Origin: Cytophagales bacterium UBA2561
GTDB taxonomy: Bacteria > Bacteroidota > Bacteroidia > Cytophagales > Thermoflexibacteraceae
Length of the DNA: 64,000 bases
NCBI GenBank assembly: GCA_002340355.1
Contig: DDLX01000028.1
Location: 727,222 to 791,221 of the forward strand
Direction: 5' to 3'
Numbering within the stretch: the first letter of the stretch is position 1; each line of letters starts with the position of its first letter. Made by a program: the position numbers and the translations under genes. Positions 14,193 through 23,607 of this stretch are shown here, in pieces. Under the pieces are notes generated by a model that worked only from the letters and a program-made list of their open reading frames with translations, did not search any database and was not told the origin of the DNA.

Positions 14193-15380
14193 ATGAATGC
14201 CAAAACAATTTTTTTGAAGCATCTGGCACAAACTTCGCCTTTTCCTTTGGGTCTGGAAATTGACCGTGCCAAAGGAATTTATTTGTACGATAAGTCAGGA
14301 AAAAGATATACCGATTTAATTTCAGGAGTAGCGGTAAGTAATCTCGGACATGGACATCCCAAAATTATTGAAGCCCTTAAAAATCAAATTGATAAACATC
14401 TTTTCACGATGGTTTACGGGGAAAATATCCAAGATACTCCCAATCAATTGGCACAATTATTAACTTCATTTTTACCCCCAAGCCTAAGCACAGTTTATTT
14501 AGTTAACTCAGGAGCAGAAGCCAACGAAGGAGCATTGAAACTCGCCAAACGCCATACAGGACGAACCGAATTAGTGGCTTGTCATCGTTCGTATCACGGT
14601 GGAACGCATGGTGCATTGAGTGTTTCAGGAAATGAGACTAAAAAAAATGCTTTTCGTCCACTTTTGCCTGATGTAAGATTTATTGAATTTAATGATGAAA
14701 ATGACCTTTCTCAAATTACGGAAAGAACCGCAGGCGTAATTATCGAAACTATACAAGGTGATGCAGGGGTACGAATTCCATCTTCTAATTATTTGAAAAA
14801 ATTACGAAAACGATGCGATGAAACAGGAGCGGTTCTGATTTTTGATGAAGTACAAGTTGGGTGCGGACGAACAGGCAAATTATTTGCTTTTGAACATTTT
14901 GGCGTAGTGCCTGATATTTTGACATTAGGCAAGGCTTTTGGGGGAGGAATGCCTATTGGAGCTTTTGTTGCTTCTTATGAGATGATGCAAAAATTTACCT
15001 TTGACCCTATGTTAGGACACATTACTACTTTTGGAGGGCATCCTGTTTGTTGTGCTTCGGCATTGGCAAGTTTACAGATTTTGACTGAACAAAATTTTTT
15101 AATAGATGTTCCTAAAAAAGAACAATTGTTTCATCAATTATTACAACATACAGCGATTCAGGAAATTCGTTCAAAAGGCTTGCTTTTTGCTATAGAAATG
15201 GAGAATGCTCAAGTTGTCCAAGAAGTCATCCAAAATTGCCTGAAGCGTGGTATCCTTGGTTTTTATTTCTTATCAACTCCGAATGCTTTTCGGTTAGCTC
15301 CACCCCTCATCATTACTGAGACTGAAATTGAAGAAAGTTGTCATCAGATTCAAGAAAGTATTGCCGAAGCAATAAACTGA
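14193..15380 (+). CDS. Class III PLP-dependent aminotransferase (acetylornithine/ornithine type)
   Basis: Transfers an amino group using pyridoxal phosphate; acetylornithine or a related omega-amino substrate is the likely acceptor pair. The 395-aa product has NSGAEANEGALKLAKRHTGR (phosphate-binding region, near 108), SYHGGTHGALSVSG (near 144), the aspartate motif IFDEVQVGCGRTG (near 217), and the Schiff-base lysine in LGKAFGGGMPIGAF (near 252). The start is the ATG at 14193; a TTG directly before it is possible but unneeded. It stands alone, so there is no arginine-operon context to fix the substrate. It could also be a 4-aminobutyrate-type enzyme. Confidence 0.85.
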   Translation: MNAKTIFLKHLAQTSPFPLGLEIDRAKGIYLYDKSGKRYTDLISGVAVSNLGHGHPKIIEALKNQIDKHLFTMVYGENIQDTPNQLAQLLTSFLPPSLSTVYLVNSGAEANEGALKLAKRHTGRTELVACHRSYHGGTHGALSVSGNETKKNAFRPLLPDVRFIEFNDENDLSQITERTAGVIIETIQGDAGVRIPSSNYLKKLRKRCDETGAVLIFDEVQVGCGRTGKLFAFEHFGVVPDILTLGKAFGGGMPIGAFVASYEMMQKFTFDPMLGHITTFGGHPVCCASALASLQILTEQNFLIDVPKKEQLFHQLLQHTAIQEIRSKGLLFAIEMENAQVVQEVIQNCLKRGILGFYFLSTPNAFRLAPPLIITETEIEESCHQIQESIAEAIN

Positions 15381-15413
15381 TATTTAACATTTTACTTAAA
15401 ATAGTATTAAAGT

Positions 15414-15519
15414 GGTATCGTTAATCTAGTAATAATGAAAATAATACACCATCCTTAAATTTTGGTCTATTTTGTGTGGAGCCATATCCTAAGGTATTAT
15501 TTTATTAAAAAACGATACC
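15414..15519. repeat. 106-bp nested inverted repeat
   Basis: Outer arms GGTATCGTT (15414-15422) and AACGATACC (15511-15519) and inner arms AAAATAATAC (15438-15447) and GTATTATTTT (15494-15503) are exact complements, nested around a 46-nt loop. No obvious target duplication is present. It may be a large stem-loop ending the aminotransferase transcript, a leader structure of the next gene, or a decayed miniature element. Confidence 0.5.
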
Positions 15520-15639
15520 CTTCTGTTCAAAACGTTAAAATCAGCCCTTTGACCAACTTGCCCTGAATCCTTTTCGTACATCAAAAAATTAGAATTATCT
15601 TCGTATAGAAATTTGACTATTTAGATATTGAATGTAACA

Positions 15640-18600
15640 ATGCTACAAAATTATTATGTTTTACGAAGTTTTTGGATAATTATTGGGTTATTCTGTCCAT
15701 TATGGGTCATTGCCAATGAAGCCAATTCTTCAACTGAACCACCTTCCTCTGATACGAAATCTCATTCCAAATCAGAAACTTCTACTAAACGCTGGGCAGA
15801 TACTACTCCTCCAAGCATATTGAAGTGTGTAGCTGATCAGAGTCTGACTGCAGGAGCGGGGTGTACAGGGGCGACATTACCAAAGTATCTACTTGATCCT
15901 ACGGATGTTTCAGATGATACGGATGGATATAGTAACTTAACTTTCGTACAATCACCCAAAGAAGGAAAAACACTTATGCCTGGTGTATATGAAGTATTCA
16001 TTACAGTATCTGACCAAGCTGGTAATTCCTCAAATTGTAGTTTTAAATTAACAGTAGCTTCGGAATGGGCAAAGTCATTAGAAGGTGAAAGAGTAGCCTG
16101 TGAAAATCAGGTGATAGAATATTATCATAAGCCTCCACATCGTTTAGGCAGTTCTTATGCTTGGGTAATTACAAATGGAACATTAGTGAGTACTTCAAAT
16201 GGAGGGAAAAGAGCGCAAGTTCGATGGAATGCAGGTGTTACTTCGGGCAAAGTTGAGATTAAAGAAAGTACTTCAGCACGTTGTGGAAGCACAACATTAG
16301 ATAGTCATTTAGATGTAACGATAACAAAACTTGCTCCGCCCACTATTACAGGAGACTTTTCTTTAGGATGCCCTACGGCTACTGGAAACTATAATATAGT
16401 TGGTGCATCATCGGGATATAATTACGACTGGAAAATTCTAGATGCTTCATTTGTAGCTGGAGCTTCTACTCGATCAGGAGCTTCCGTAACTATTCCTTGG
16501 CAAAAACAAGGGCAAGTTATTATGCAAATTGATGAAACATCACCAAGTGGTTGTCTAACTACTCAGTTTGTCACCGTAACACTTGGTGCAGATACACAAA
16601 AGCCCATTTATAGCCAAGCTTGCCCTTCGGACATTACACGGGCTACCTCTGGAGCTAGTACAGTTTCGGTTACTTGGACAGAACCCGCAGCCGTAGATAA
16701 TTGTGGCTCAGTTAATGTTACGAAAAGTCATTCATCAGGAGATAATTTTCCAATTGGCTTTACAACGGTTACCTATGAATTTGAGGATGGAGCGGGTAAT
16801 ACACGAATTTGTCAATTTCAAGTTAGAATAGGCGATTTCGAAAAACCCACAGTGAATAATTGTCCTACTTCTGATTATGTCGTAACTACTTCAAGTTGTA
16901 GTCCTATTGTGGTTGATTATTCTTCTGTATTGCCTACTTCTTCGGATTATTCTGATAATTCAGGAACAGTAATTGTTATTCCTGACCCCACTCATCCAAG
17001 TGGAGATACTTTTGAGGTTGGTAAATCCCAAACCGTTACTTATCGTTATGAAGATCCTTCAGGAAATTTTAGAAATTGTTCATTCAACGTAGTAGTAAAA
17101 GAAACGGAAAAGCCAATATTAAATAGTGGTTCGTGTCCTCCTGATTTTACAGTGAATACGGATGCTGGGAAAAATTATGCAACACTTATCTATACCAATC
17201 CTTCAGGTTCAGATAATTGTGGAACTGTACTATTAAGCCGAAAAAAAGGGAAGAAGGGAGATGGAACACAAAGAATTACGATAGGTTCAAATGGTAGAGC
17301 AATTCATGAAGTAGAATACGAAATTAAAGACCCTTCGAACAATATAGCAGATGATGTTTGCAGTTTTAGGGTTACGGTAGTAGACAACGAAAAGCCAACT
17401 TTAAATTTACCAAGTGATATCTTCCTGACAGCAAATAGTAGTTGTCAAGCTATAGCTACTTATACCGTTTCAGCCACCGATAATCATCAAATTGCTTCGG
17501 GATATCCGAAATTAACTTCTGGAAACTCAACTGCTTCAGGACAAGCTTTTTCTTTGGGTTATACGACTATTAGCTATGAAGCTAAGGATAAAAAAGGAAA
17601 TGTCACCACAGGTTCTTTTCAGGTAATTGTCGAAGATAAAATGCCTCCAAATATACCTACTTTAGCAGATGTTACAGCAGACTCAGATTTAGGAAAATGT
17701 GGGGCAATTGTTTCGTGGACATTACCCAGTATTACGGACAACTGTGGCGGAGCTATCCAAATCACGAGGGTTGATGCAAATACCAGCTTGGATTCGGGGG
17801 ATGAATTTCCCGCAGGTACAACTGAAATTAAATATAAATTTAAGGATGCAAGAGGTAATTTTATTGAGCAAGGATTCAATGTGATTGTAACAGACAAAGA
17901 ACCTCCTATTTTTACAAAGTGTCCCTCTAACATCACGGTCGAGGCTACAACGAACTGTGATGCCTCAGTAGATTTTAAAGTTGAAACGAGTGACAACTGT
18001 ACCACAACTTTAACCCAACTCCAAGGTTTTCCATCAGGCTCTGTTTTCCCTGTAGGTACGACAGACATGACTTTTAAGGTTGAAGATCCTTCAGGAAACT
18101 TTACAACTTGTCAATTTACAGTTACAGTTATCGATAAAATTCCTCCCTTTGTCAGTGTTCCACCACATATTACTGTAAATGCTACAGATAACTCATGTGG
18201 AACAAAAGTACGTTATGTTTTCCCTGAATTTTCAGATAATTGTACTAATAAGTCCGATATGACTGTGGAAATTACGAGCGGTATAGGAGTTGGCATATAT
18301 CCTGCGAATACCTTAAATCAAACTTTTGACTTTGCAGTGGGAACGACTATTCAAGAGTTCAAAGTAACTGACCAAGCAGGGAATTTCACTAAAAGTAGTT
18401 TTTCGATAACTGTAGAAGATGGTGAAACGCCCAGCTTTACGAGCTGTCCAAATGATATTACTGTATTTTTATCTGCCAATTCAAATCAATGTGGAGCAAT
18501 CGTAAATTATGAAATTCCAAAAGGTACAGATAATTGTGGTTCTACTGTGGGATTTGTAACTGGTTTACCAAGTGGATCAGAATTTCCAACAGGTCGGACG

Positions 18601-21600
18601 CACGTAGAATATGCAATTATGGATGCTGTAGGAAATGCACTTACTTGTGAATTTGAAGTTCGTGTTCTTGATGCTATTCCTCCAGTTTTAGAATGTCCAG
18701 AGGATGTATTTCTAACTGCTGATAAAGACAAATGTAATATCGAATATCGCTATGAAATAAAAGCCTCTGATAATTGTGGAAAGCCTGTCATTACACTCAA
18801 AGAAGGCGTCGGAAGTGGCAAGTTATTTCCACTGGGTGAAACAACAGAAGTGATTCAAGCAGTAGATGCCTCAGGAAATGTGAGTGAATGTCGTTTCAAG
18901 GTCACTGTTTTTGATGTTGACAAGCCTGTGATGGAATGCCCTGATGATATTACCGTTCCGATTGATATAGGAATGTGTGGAGCAGTAGTTAAATATGTAA
19001 CTCCTTTTGCCGAAGATTGTCAACCTGTTTCTGTAAAGATGACCGAAGGCTTACCAAGTGGCTCGGTATTTCCTGTTGGTTTTACTACCGTAACATTTAC
19101 AGCCACTGACCTAGGACGTACCCAAACAAGCTGTTCGTTTATTGTTGAAGTAACTGACGATAAAGCTCCTCAAATCAATTGTCCTTCGGATATAATTGTG
19201 GATAATGATCCAGGACAAGAAGGCGCAATTGTCAATTACCCTCACTTTCAGCCTATGGATGGTTGCCAGAGCGGCGTAAAAATTGAACTTCTAGAAGGGA
19301 AAGAAAGTGGGGCGTTTTTTCCGATTGGAGAAACTCTCATTCACCATAAAATTATGGATGCTGACAGTAATTTTACCACTTGTACGTTTAAGATAATTGT
19401 CGAAAATGCCGTTCGGCTAGAACTTAAACAGCCTAAAGCTGTCTGCTTTCCTGAAACTGTAGATATTACTGATTCCACTTTAGTAGCAGGAAGCTCCCCA
19501 GGCAGTACCTTCGGATATTATGCTACGGAAACAGACGCAGCACAAGGCAAAAACCCTCTCCAAAATCCAAAAGAATTAACCACAGGACTTTATTACATCA
19601 AAATCACTTCTGACCTCGGCGCAGAAAGAATCGGAGAAGTCCAAGTACATACCGATATTTTACCTGATTCTACCTTAGCCGTTAGTGATCCCATATTTTG
19701 TTCAGGTGGAAATGCACAAGTTGTGATATCTAAGGCAGAAAAAAATGTAATTTATCAATTGATTGATTCGACAGGAAAAGCCGTAGGCATACCTGTAGAA
19801 GGAAATGGACTTGAAGCTATATTAGAAATTGCACCCGACTCTGCAACAACCTATCACGTCTCAGCGATTACCAAATTTGCTAAGTGTGCTATCCAGTTAT
19901 CAGACTCAGCGCAGGTTCGTTTTGATAGTCGTTTATCGGGAGACTTACGAGTAACAGGTACAGCAATTTGTGATGGAGATGAAGCCAAAATTCGGTTGTA
20001 TGCCTCAGATCCTGAAGTAGATTATCAATTACGTCTAGATATAGATAGTACTGATGTAGGGGAAGTGATTTCGGGAACAGGTGAAGCAATTCTATTTCCT
20101 GTAAAACCCGCCCAAACCACTCAATATCATGTCTTAGCTGTGCTTAGAGATAATGCTTGCGAAGGTATTTTAATGAATAAACCTATTGTTACGGTCTTGA
20201 GCCAAACTAATGATTTTATAACTGTTAGTGACCCTAAAATTTGTCAAAATCAAACAGGTAAAATTGAACTAAGTTATTCTGATCCTTCTCTGAATTATTC
20301 CTTAGTTTCTGAGCGAAATCTCAATCAGATTATTCAAAGCAAAATCGGCACAGGTGAAGAATTAACTTTTGAAGTTGCTCCCTTCCGAAATGCAGTATAT
20401 AGAATCCGCGTCAATTCAATGACCTTAAATTGTGAATATGACATCTTAGATAAGTCCGAAGTCCGCGTACTAGAAGTCCTTGGAAATAATCAAATTACAG
20501 AAAGTCAAACTGTTTGTAAAGGAGTTGAGCCTCAGTTACTTTTAGGTACATTTCCTACAGGTGGAGATGGGGAGCCAATTTATCTATGGGAACAAAGTGA
20601 AGATGGAAAAACTTGGGAGATAGCTAAAGATAATAATCAATTACCTGACTATCAGCCACGTGGCTTAGTAAAAAGCACTTTTTTTCGAAGACGTGTTTTA
20701 ACTCAAAATTGTACTGATCATCTCAGCGACCCTATCCAAATCAAAGTCGTCCCTGCACCCGAAGGTGGTGATTTATCAGGAAACACAACTGTCTTCAGAG
20801 GGCGAAATAAAGGACGTTTTGTTTTAACAGGACATTCAGGTGAGGTTCTCAAATGGCAATTTTCCAATGACCGTTTTCAGGAAGATATTCGAGACCAAGA
20901 TCGTCAAACTGACTTTTTTAATTATGAAAATTGGACACAAACAACATGGGTTCGAGTAGTCATTCGAAATCAAACTTGTGGAGAAGTATTTTCAGATACA
21001 GCTCAAGTTATCGTGACTGATAAACCCGTACAAAATAGTCCACCCATTCCTGCTGATGACCGCTTCCAAGTTGAGAAAGAACAATTATTAGAAGGAAATA
21101 TACTCCAGAATGATACCGACCCCAATGCTGATATTTTAATTTTAACTCCATTGCCTATCCAAAATCCAACCAATGGAACACTTCTTTTACGAGAAGATGG
21201 AACATTTACTTACACTCCTCAAGTTGGATTTATAGGATTGGATAGTTTTCGTTATGAAGTTTGTGATGATCGATTAGATTCGATACTTTGTCGAGAAGCT
21301 GAGGTGGTGATTTCGGTCGAAACAGATGATTCGGATGGGGATGGTATTCCAAATACTATTGAGAAAGGAACAGATCGAACTAATCCTGTAGATACAGATG
21401 AAGACGGTACACCCGATTATTTGGATTTGGATTCAGATAATGATGGTATTCCTGACCAAATCGAAGCAGGAAATACCCCACGAAATCCTGTCAATACAGA
21501 TGATGATAGTTTGCCTGATTATTTGGATTTGGATTCAGACAATGATCTGATCCTAGATGAGTTTGAAGGTTGGATTAACCCAAGCAATCCGCCTGATACA

Positions 21601-22152
21601 GATGGTGACGGAATCCTTAATTTTAGGGATTTAGATTCAGATGGTGATCAAATTCCTGACCAATATGAAGGTAATCATACAAACATGACCTCACTAAGTG
21701 GTACACCAATTGATACAGATAATGATGGAGTTCCTGATTATATGGACTTAGACTCAGATAACGATGAACGTCCTGATAACCAAGAAGCTGGCGTAGACCC
21801 AAGGATTCCTCAAGATAAAAATCAGAATGGGGTTCCTGAATTTAGAGAACCATTTGTTACACTCAAGATTTATAATATTTTCACCCCTAATAATGACGGA
21901 GATAATGACATCTGGCATATTGATGGTATTACAGAATACAGCACGAATACCGTTCAAATATTCGAACGAGATGGAATGCTGGTTTATCAAGCTAAAGATT
22001 ACGACAATATCAATACCGTTTGGAGAGGCGAAGGAAATGTAGGCAATACAGGTGAACTTCCTGAAGGGACATACTACTACTATATCAAATTATCAAATGA
22101 AAGAGAAACAATTAAACGTAAAGGCTATGTCGTTTTACGGAGAAAAAGATAA
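15640..22152 (+). CDS. Giant secreted HYR-repeat protein with type IX (type B) sorting domain
   Basis: A probable adhesin-like surface or released protein of 2170 aa. A signal peptide (residues 1-26) is followed by about twelve HYR/hyalin-type repeats (about 50-1250), each starting with D-x-x-x-P and a CP-x-D-I motif and holding a DNCG or similar segment. Residues 1255-1790 hold Ig-like modules with paired cysteines, then a cadherin-like domain (about 1797-1893). Calcium-binding thrombospondin type 3 repeats follow (DSDGDGIPN, DLDSDNDGIPD; about 1895-2060). The last 100 residues (IYNIFTPNNDGDNDIWHI...) are the gliding-motility-associated C-terminal domain used by the type IX system. I prefer ATG 15640 over the in-frame TTG at 15628 because it directly precedes the signal peptide. 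PorP/SprF and PorE-like genes follow. Confidence 0.88.
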   Translation: MLQNYYVLRSFWIIIGLFCPLWVIANEANSSTEPPSSDTKSHSKSETSTKRWADTTPPSILKCVADQSLTAGAGCTGATLPKYLLDPTDVSDDTDGYSNLTFVQSPKEGKTLMPGVYEVFITVSDQAGNSSNCSFKLTVASEWAKSLEGERVACENQVIEYYHKPPHRLGSSYAWVITNGTLVSTSNGGKRAQVRWNAGVTSGKVEIKESTSARCGSTTLDSHLDVTITKLAPPTITGDFSLGCPTATGNYNIVGASSGYNYDWKILDASFVAGASTRSGASVTIPWQKQGQVIMQIDETSPSGCLTTQFVTVTLGADTQKPIYSQACPSDITRATSGASTVSVTWTEPAAVDNCGSVNVTKSHSSGDNFPIGFTTVTYEFEDGAGNTRICQFQVRIGDFEKPTVNNCPTSDYVVTTSSCSPIVVDYSSVLPTSSDYSDNSGTVIVIPDPTHPSGDTFEVGKSQTVTYRYEDPSGNFRNCSFNVVVKETEKPILNSGSCPPDFTVNTDAGKNYATLIYTNPSGSDNCGTVLLSRKKGKKGDGTQRITIGSNGRAIHEVEYEIKDPSNNIADDVCSFRVTVVDNEKPTLNLPSDIFLTANSSCQAIATYTVSATDNHQIASGYPKLTSGNSTASGQAFSLGYTTISYEAKDKKGNVTTGSFQVIVEDKMPPNIPTLADVTADSDLGKCGAIVSWTLPSITDNCGGAIQITRVDANTSLDSGDEFPAGTTEIKYKFKDARGNFIEQGFNVIVTDKEPPIFTKCPSNITVEATTNCDASVDFKVETSDNCTTTLTQLQGFPSGSVFPVGTTDMTFKVEDPSGNFTTCQFTVTVIDKIPPFVSVPPHITVNATDNSCGTKVRYVFPEFSDNCTNKSDMTVEITSGIGVGIYPANTLNQTFDFAVGTTIQEFKVTDQAGNFTKSSFSITVEDGETPSFTSCPNDITVFLSANSNQCGAIVNYEIPKGTDNCGSTVGFVTGLPSGSEFPTGRTHVEYAIMDAVGNALTCEFEVRVLDAIPPVLECPEDVFLTADKDKCNIEYRYEIKASDNCGKPVITLKEGVGSGKLFPLGETTEVIQAVDASGNVSECRFKVTVFDVDKPVMECPDDITVPIDIGMCGAVVKYVTPFAEDCQPVSVKMTEGLPSGSVFPVGFTTVTFTATDLGRTQTSCSFIVEVTDDKAPQINCPSDIIVDNDPGQEGAIVNYPHFQPMDGCQSGVKIELLEGKESGAFFPIGETLIHHKIMDADSNFTTCTFKIIVENAVRLELKQPKAVCFPETVDITDSTLVAGSSPGSTFGYYATETDAAQGKNPLQNPKELTTGLYYIKITSDLGAERIGEVQVHTDILPDSTLAVSDPIFCSGGNAQVVISKAEKNVIYQLIDSTGKAVGIPVEGNGLEAILEIAPDSATTYHVSAITKFAKCAIQLSDSAQVRFDSRLSGDLRVTGTAICDGDEAKIRLYASDPEVDYQLRLDIDSTDVGEVISGTGEAILFPVKPAQTTQYHVLAVLRDNACEGILMNKPIVTVLSQTNDFITVSDPKICQNQTGKIELSYSDPSLNYSLVSERNLNQIIQSKIGTGEELTFEVAPFRNAVYRIRVNSMTLNCEYDILDKSEVRVLEVLGNNQITESQTVCKGVEPQLLLGTFPTGGDGEPIYLWEQSEDGKTWEIAKDNNQLPDYQPRGLVKSTFFRRRVLTQNCTDHLSDPIQIKVVPAPEGGDLSGNTTVFRGRNKGRFVLTGHSGEVLKWQFSNDRFQEDIRDQDRQTDFFNYENWTQTTWVRVVIRNQTCGEVFSDTAQVIVTDKPVQNSPPIPADDRFQVEKEQLLEGNILQNDTDPNADILILTPLPIQNPTNGTLLLREDGTFTYTPQVGFIGLDSFRYEVCDDRLDSILCREAEVVISVETDDSDGDGIPNTIEKGTDRTNPVDTDEDGTPDYLDLDSDNDGIPDQIEAGNTPRNPVNTDDDSLPDYLDLDSDNDLILDEFEGWINPSNPPDTDGDGILNFRDLDSDGDQIPDQYEGNHTNMTSLSGTPIDTDNDGVPDYMDLDSDNDERPDNQEAGVDPRIPQDKNQNGVPEFREPFVTLKIYNIFTPNNDGDNDIWHIDGITEYSTNTVQIFERDGMLVYQAKDYDNINTVWRGEGNVGNTGELPEGTYYYYIKLSNERETIKRKGYVVLRRKR

Positions 22153-22158
22153 TAATTC

Positions 22159-23100
22159 ATGAAAAAAATATACTTAATTATAGTGATTATTTCCTTTTTT
22201 ACTGAAAAATCACTTTGGGCGCAACAGGATATGCTATTAAGTAGATATATGTTTGATGGCATTACAATTAATCCTGCCTATGCGGGTAGTCATGAAGCCT
22301 TGAGTGCTACTTTGTTGGTACGTGAACGCTGGGCAGATATTGAAGGCGCACCTTCTACTACAATGTTCTCAGTACACTCTCCACTTGGTCAGTCTATCGC
22401 AGGAGGTTTTTTAGTCATTCGGGATAAACTGGGAATCTCTGAGCGATTGGGTTACCACGCAATGGGAGTTTATCGAATAGCATTGAAAAAAGAAACAGAT
22501 AACACAAAACAAAAAACAACCTTGGCGTTTGGCATACAAGTCGGAACAATTAATTCTCGTTACAACTTTGAAAGTCTTGAAGCCAAAGACCCTTTTGATG
22601 TGGTCTTAGCTGACGGGAATCTGAATGCTTCTACCTTCACCTTCGGAGCAGGAACATATTTATATACAACAAAATGGTATATTGGATTATCTGCTCCTCG
22701 TATTAGTTTATCTACTTTTGGGCTGGGTGCTGAAGTTGCCGTAGATGATGCCGCTCAAAATATTTTACTTAACGCAGGATATGTCTTTGGATTAACTAAT
22801 TTTTTGAAGATTAAACCTAACTTCTTATTACGAATTCAGGAGGCAACACCAACTCGTTATAATCTGAATCTGAATTTATTACTAAAAAATCGGATTTGGA
22901 TTGGTGGATCGTATCGTTCGCAAGATTCCATTAATTTATTAGCTCAATTACAAATAACACCTCAATTGCAATTCGCTTACGCTTATGATGCTTACGCCTT
23001 TTCGGAACGGAATAATTTCACCGTAGGTTCACACGAGTTTAGTGTCAATTATCGCTTATCTTTCTTTAAGAAAAAGGTAATAGAACCTAGTTTATTTTAA
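22159..23100 (+). CDS. PorP/SprF family type IX secretion outer-membrane protein
   Basis: The 313-aa protein has a signal peptide (residues 1-21, ending SLWAQ) and then the family start, DMLLSRYMFDGITINPAYAG. The rest is alternating beta-strand sequence expected of an outer-membrane barrel, with GYHAMGVYRIAL, FAYAYDAY and a C-terminal SVNYRLSFF. PorP/SprF paralogues typically sit right after a large substrate with a type B C-terminal domain and help deliver or anchor that protein. Here the gap to the HYR protein is only 6 bp, so the two are clearly one transcript and functionally paired. Confidence 0.9.
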   Translation: MKKIYLIIVIISFFTEKSLWAQQDMLLSRYMFDGITINPAYAGSHEALSATLLVRERWADIEGAPSTTMFSVHSPLGQSIAGGFLVIRDKLGISERLGYHAMGVYRIALKKETDNTKQKTTLAFGIQVGTINSRYNFESLEAKDPFDVVLADGNLNASTFTFGAGTYLYTTKWYIGLSAPRISLSTFGLGAEVAVDDAAQNILLNAGYVFGLTNFLKIKPNFLLRIQEATPTRYNLNLNLLLKNRIWIGGSYRSQDSINLLAQLQITPQLQFAYAYDAYAFSERNNFTVGSHEFSVNYRLSFFKKKVIEPSLF

Positions 23101-23607
23101 ATTTTGGAAAACTTAATCTTCGTTTTTGGGAAAAATAGACATTCTTTCAGATGCTGATTTTATTTGTTTTAAATTCGTACCTTCGTGGCATTATTTTTAT
23201 GATACTATCACAAAAACAAACTATAAATCTTAATCAACCAAACTCAAAGATAGATTACATTTGAATTTGAAACAAGACTTAGTTACTCACTTACCAATTC
23301 CACAAAAAATACTTTCACCATTCACTATCTTTTCAGAATGAAATCCTAAAACACAGAACGAGTTTTCCCATTTTTAGAGGAGCAGTAAGAGTTAATACAT
23401 TTAATTACCAGACTCACGATTTTAGACTTTAATAAACCAAACAATAGAAGTAACGATTAAAATCAACTTATTTTCAAGATTTGATATTTACTACTAATAA
23501 CTACTTGACATCCGTTATCTTTCTTAGAAGATATTGCATTTAAAATATTTTACACTTCGTAAAATGTTAATTTGTACAGTTTGTTATATTTTATTACGGC
23601 ACGATAA
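23101..23607. other. Non-coding stretch between PorP/SprF and the PorE-like gene
   Basis: This 507-bp AT-rich stretch has no ORF I can support on either strand. TACCTTCG at 23178-23185 resembles a -7 box with a poor -33, which would leave a leader of about 400 nt. A short hairpin (ATTTTAC/GTAAAAT, 23547-23565) lies 43 bp before the next ATG. I see nothing else. Confidence 0.4.

Noticed and set aside
17619..18068. 149-codon minus-strand frame inside the HYR protein gene
   Set aside because: It mirrors the repeats of the real gene and has no features of its own. Same for 18507-18731 and 19889-20089.
23101..23607. tRNA or structured RNA gene in a long gap
   Set aside because: No acceptor-stem pairing, no TTCGA-type T-loop and no compact GC-rich structure was found here or in other gaps.
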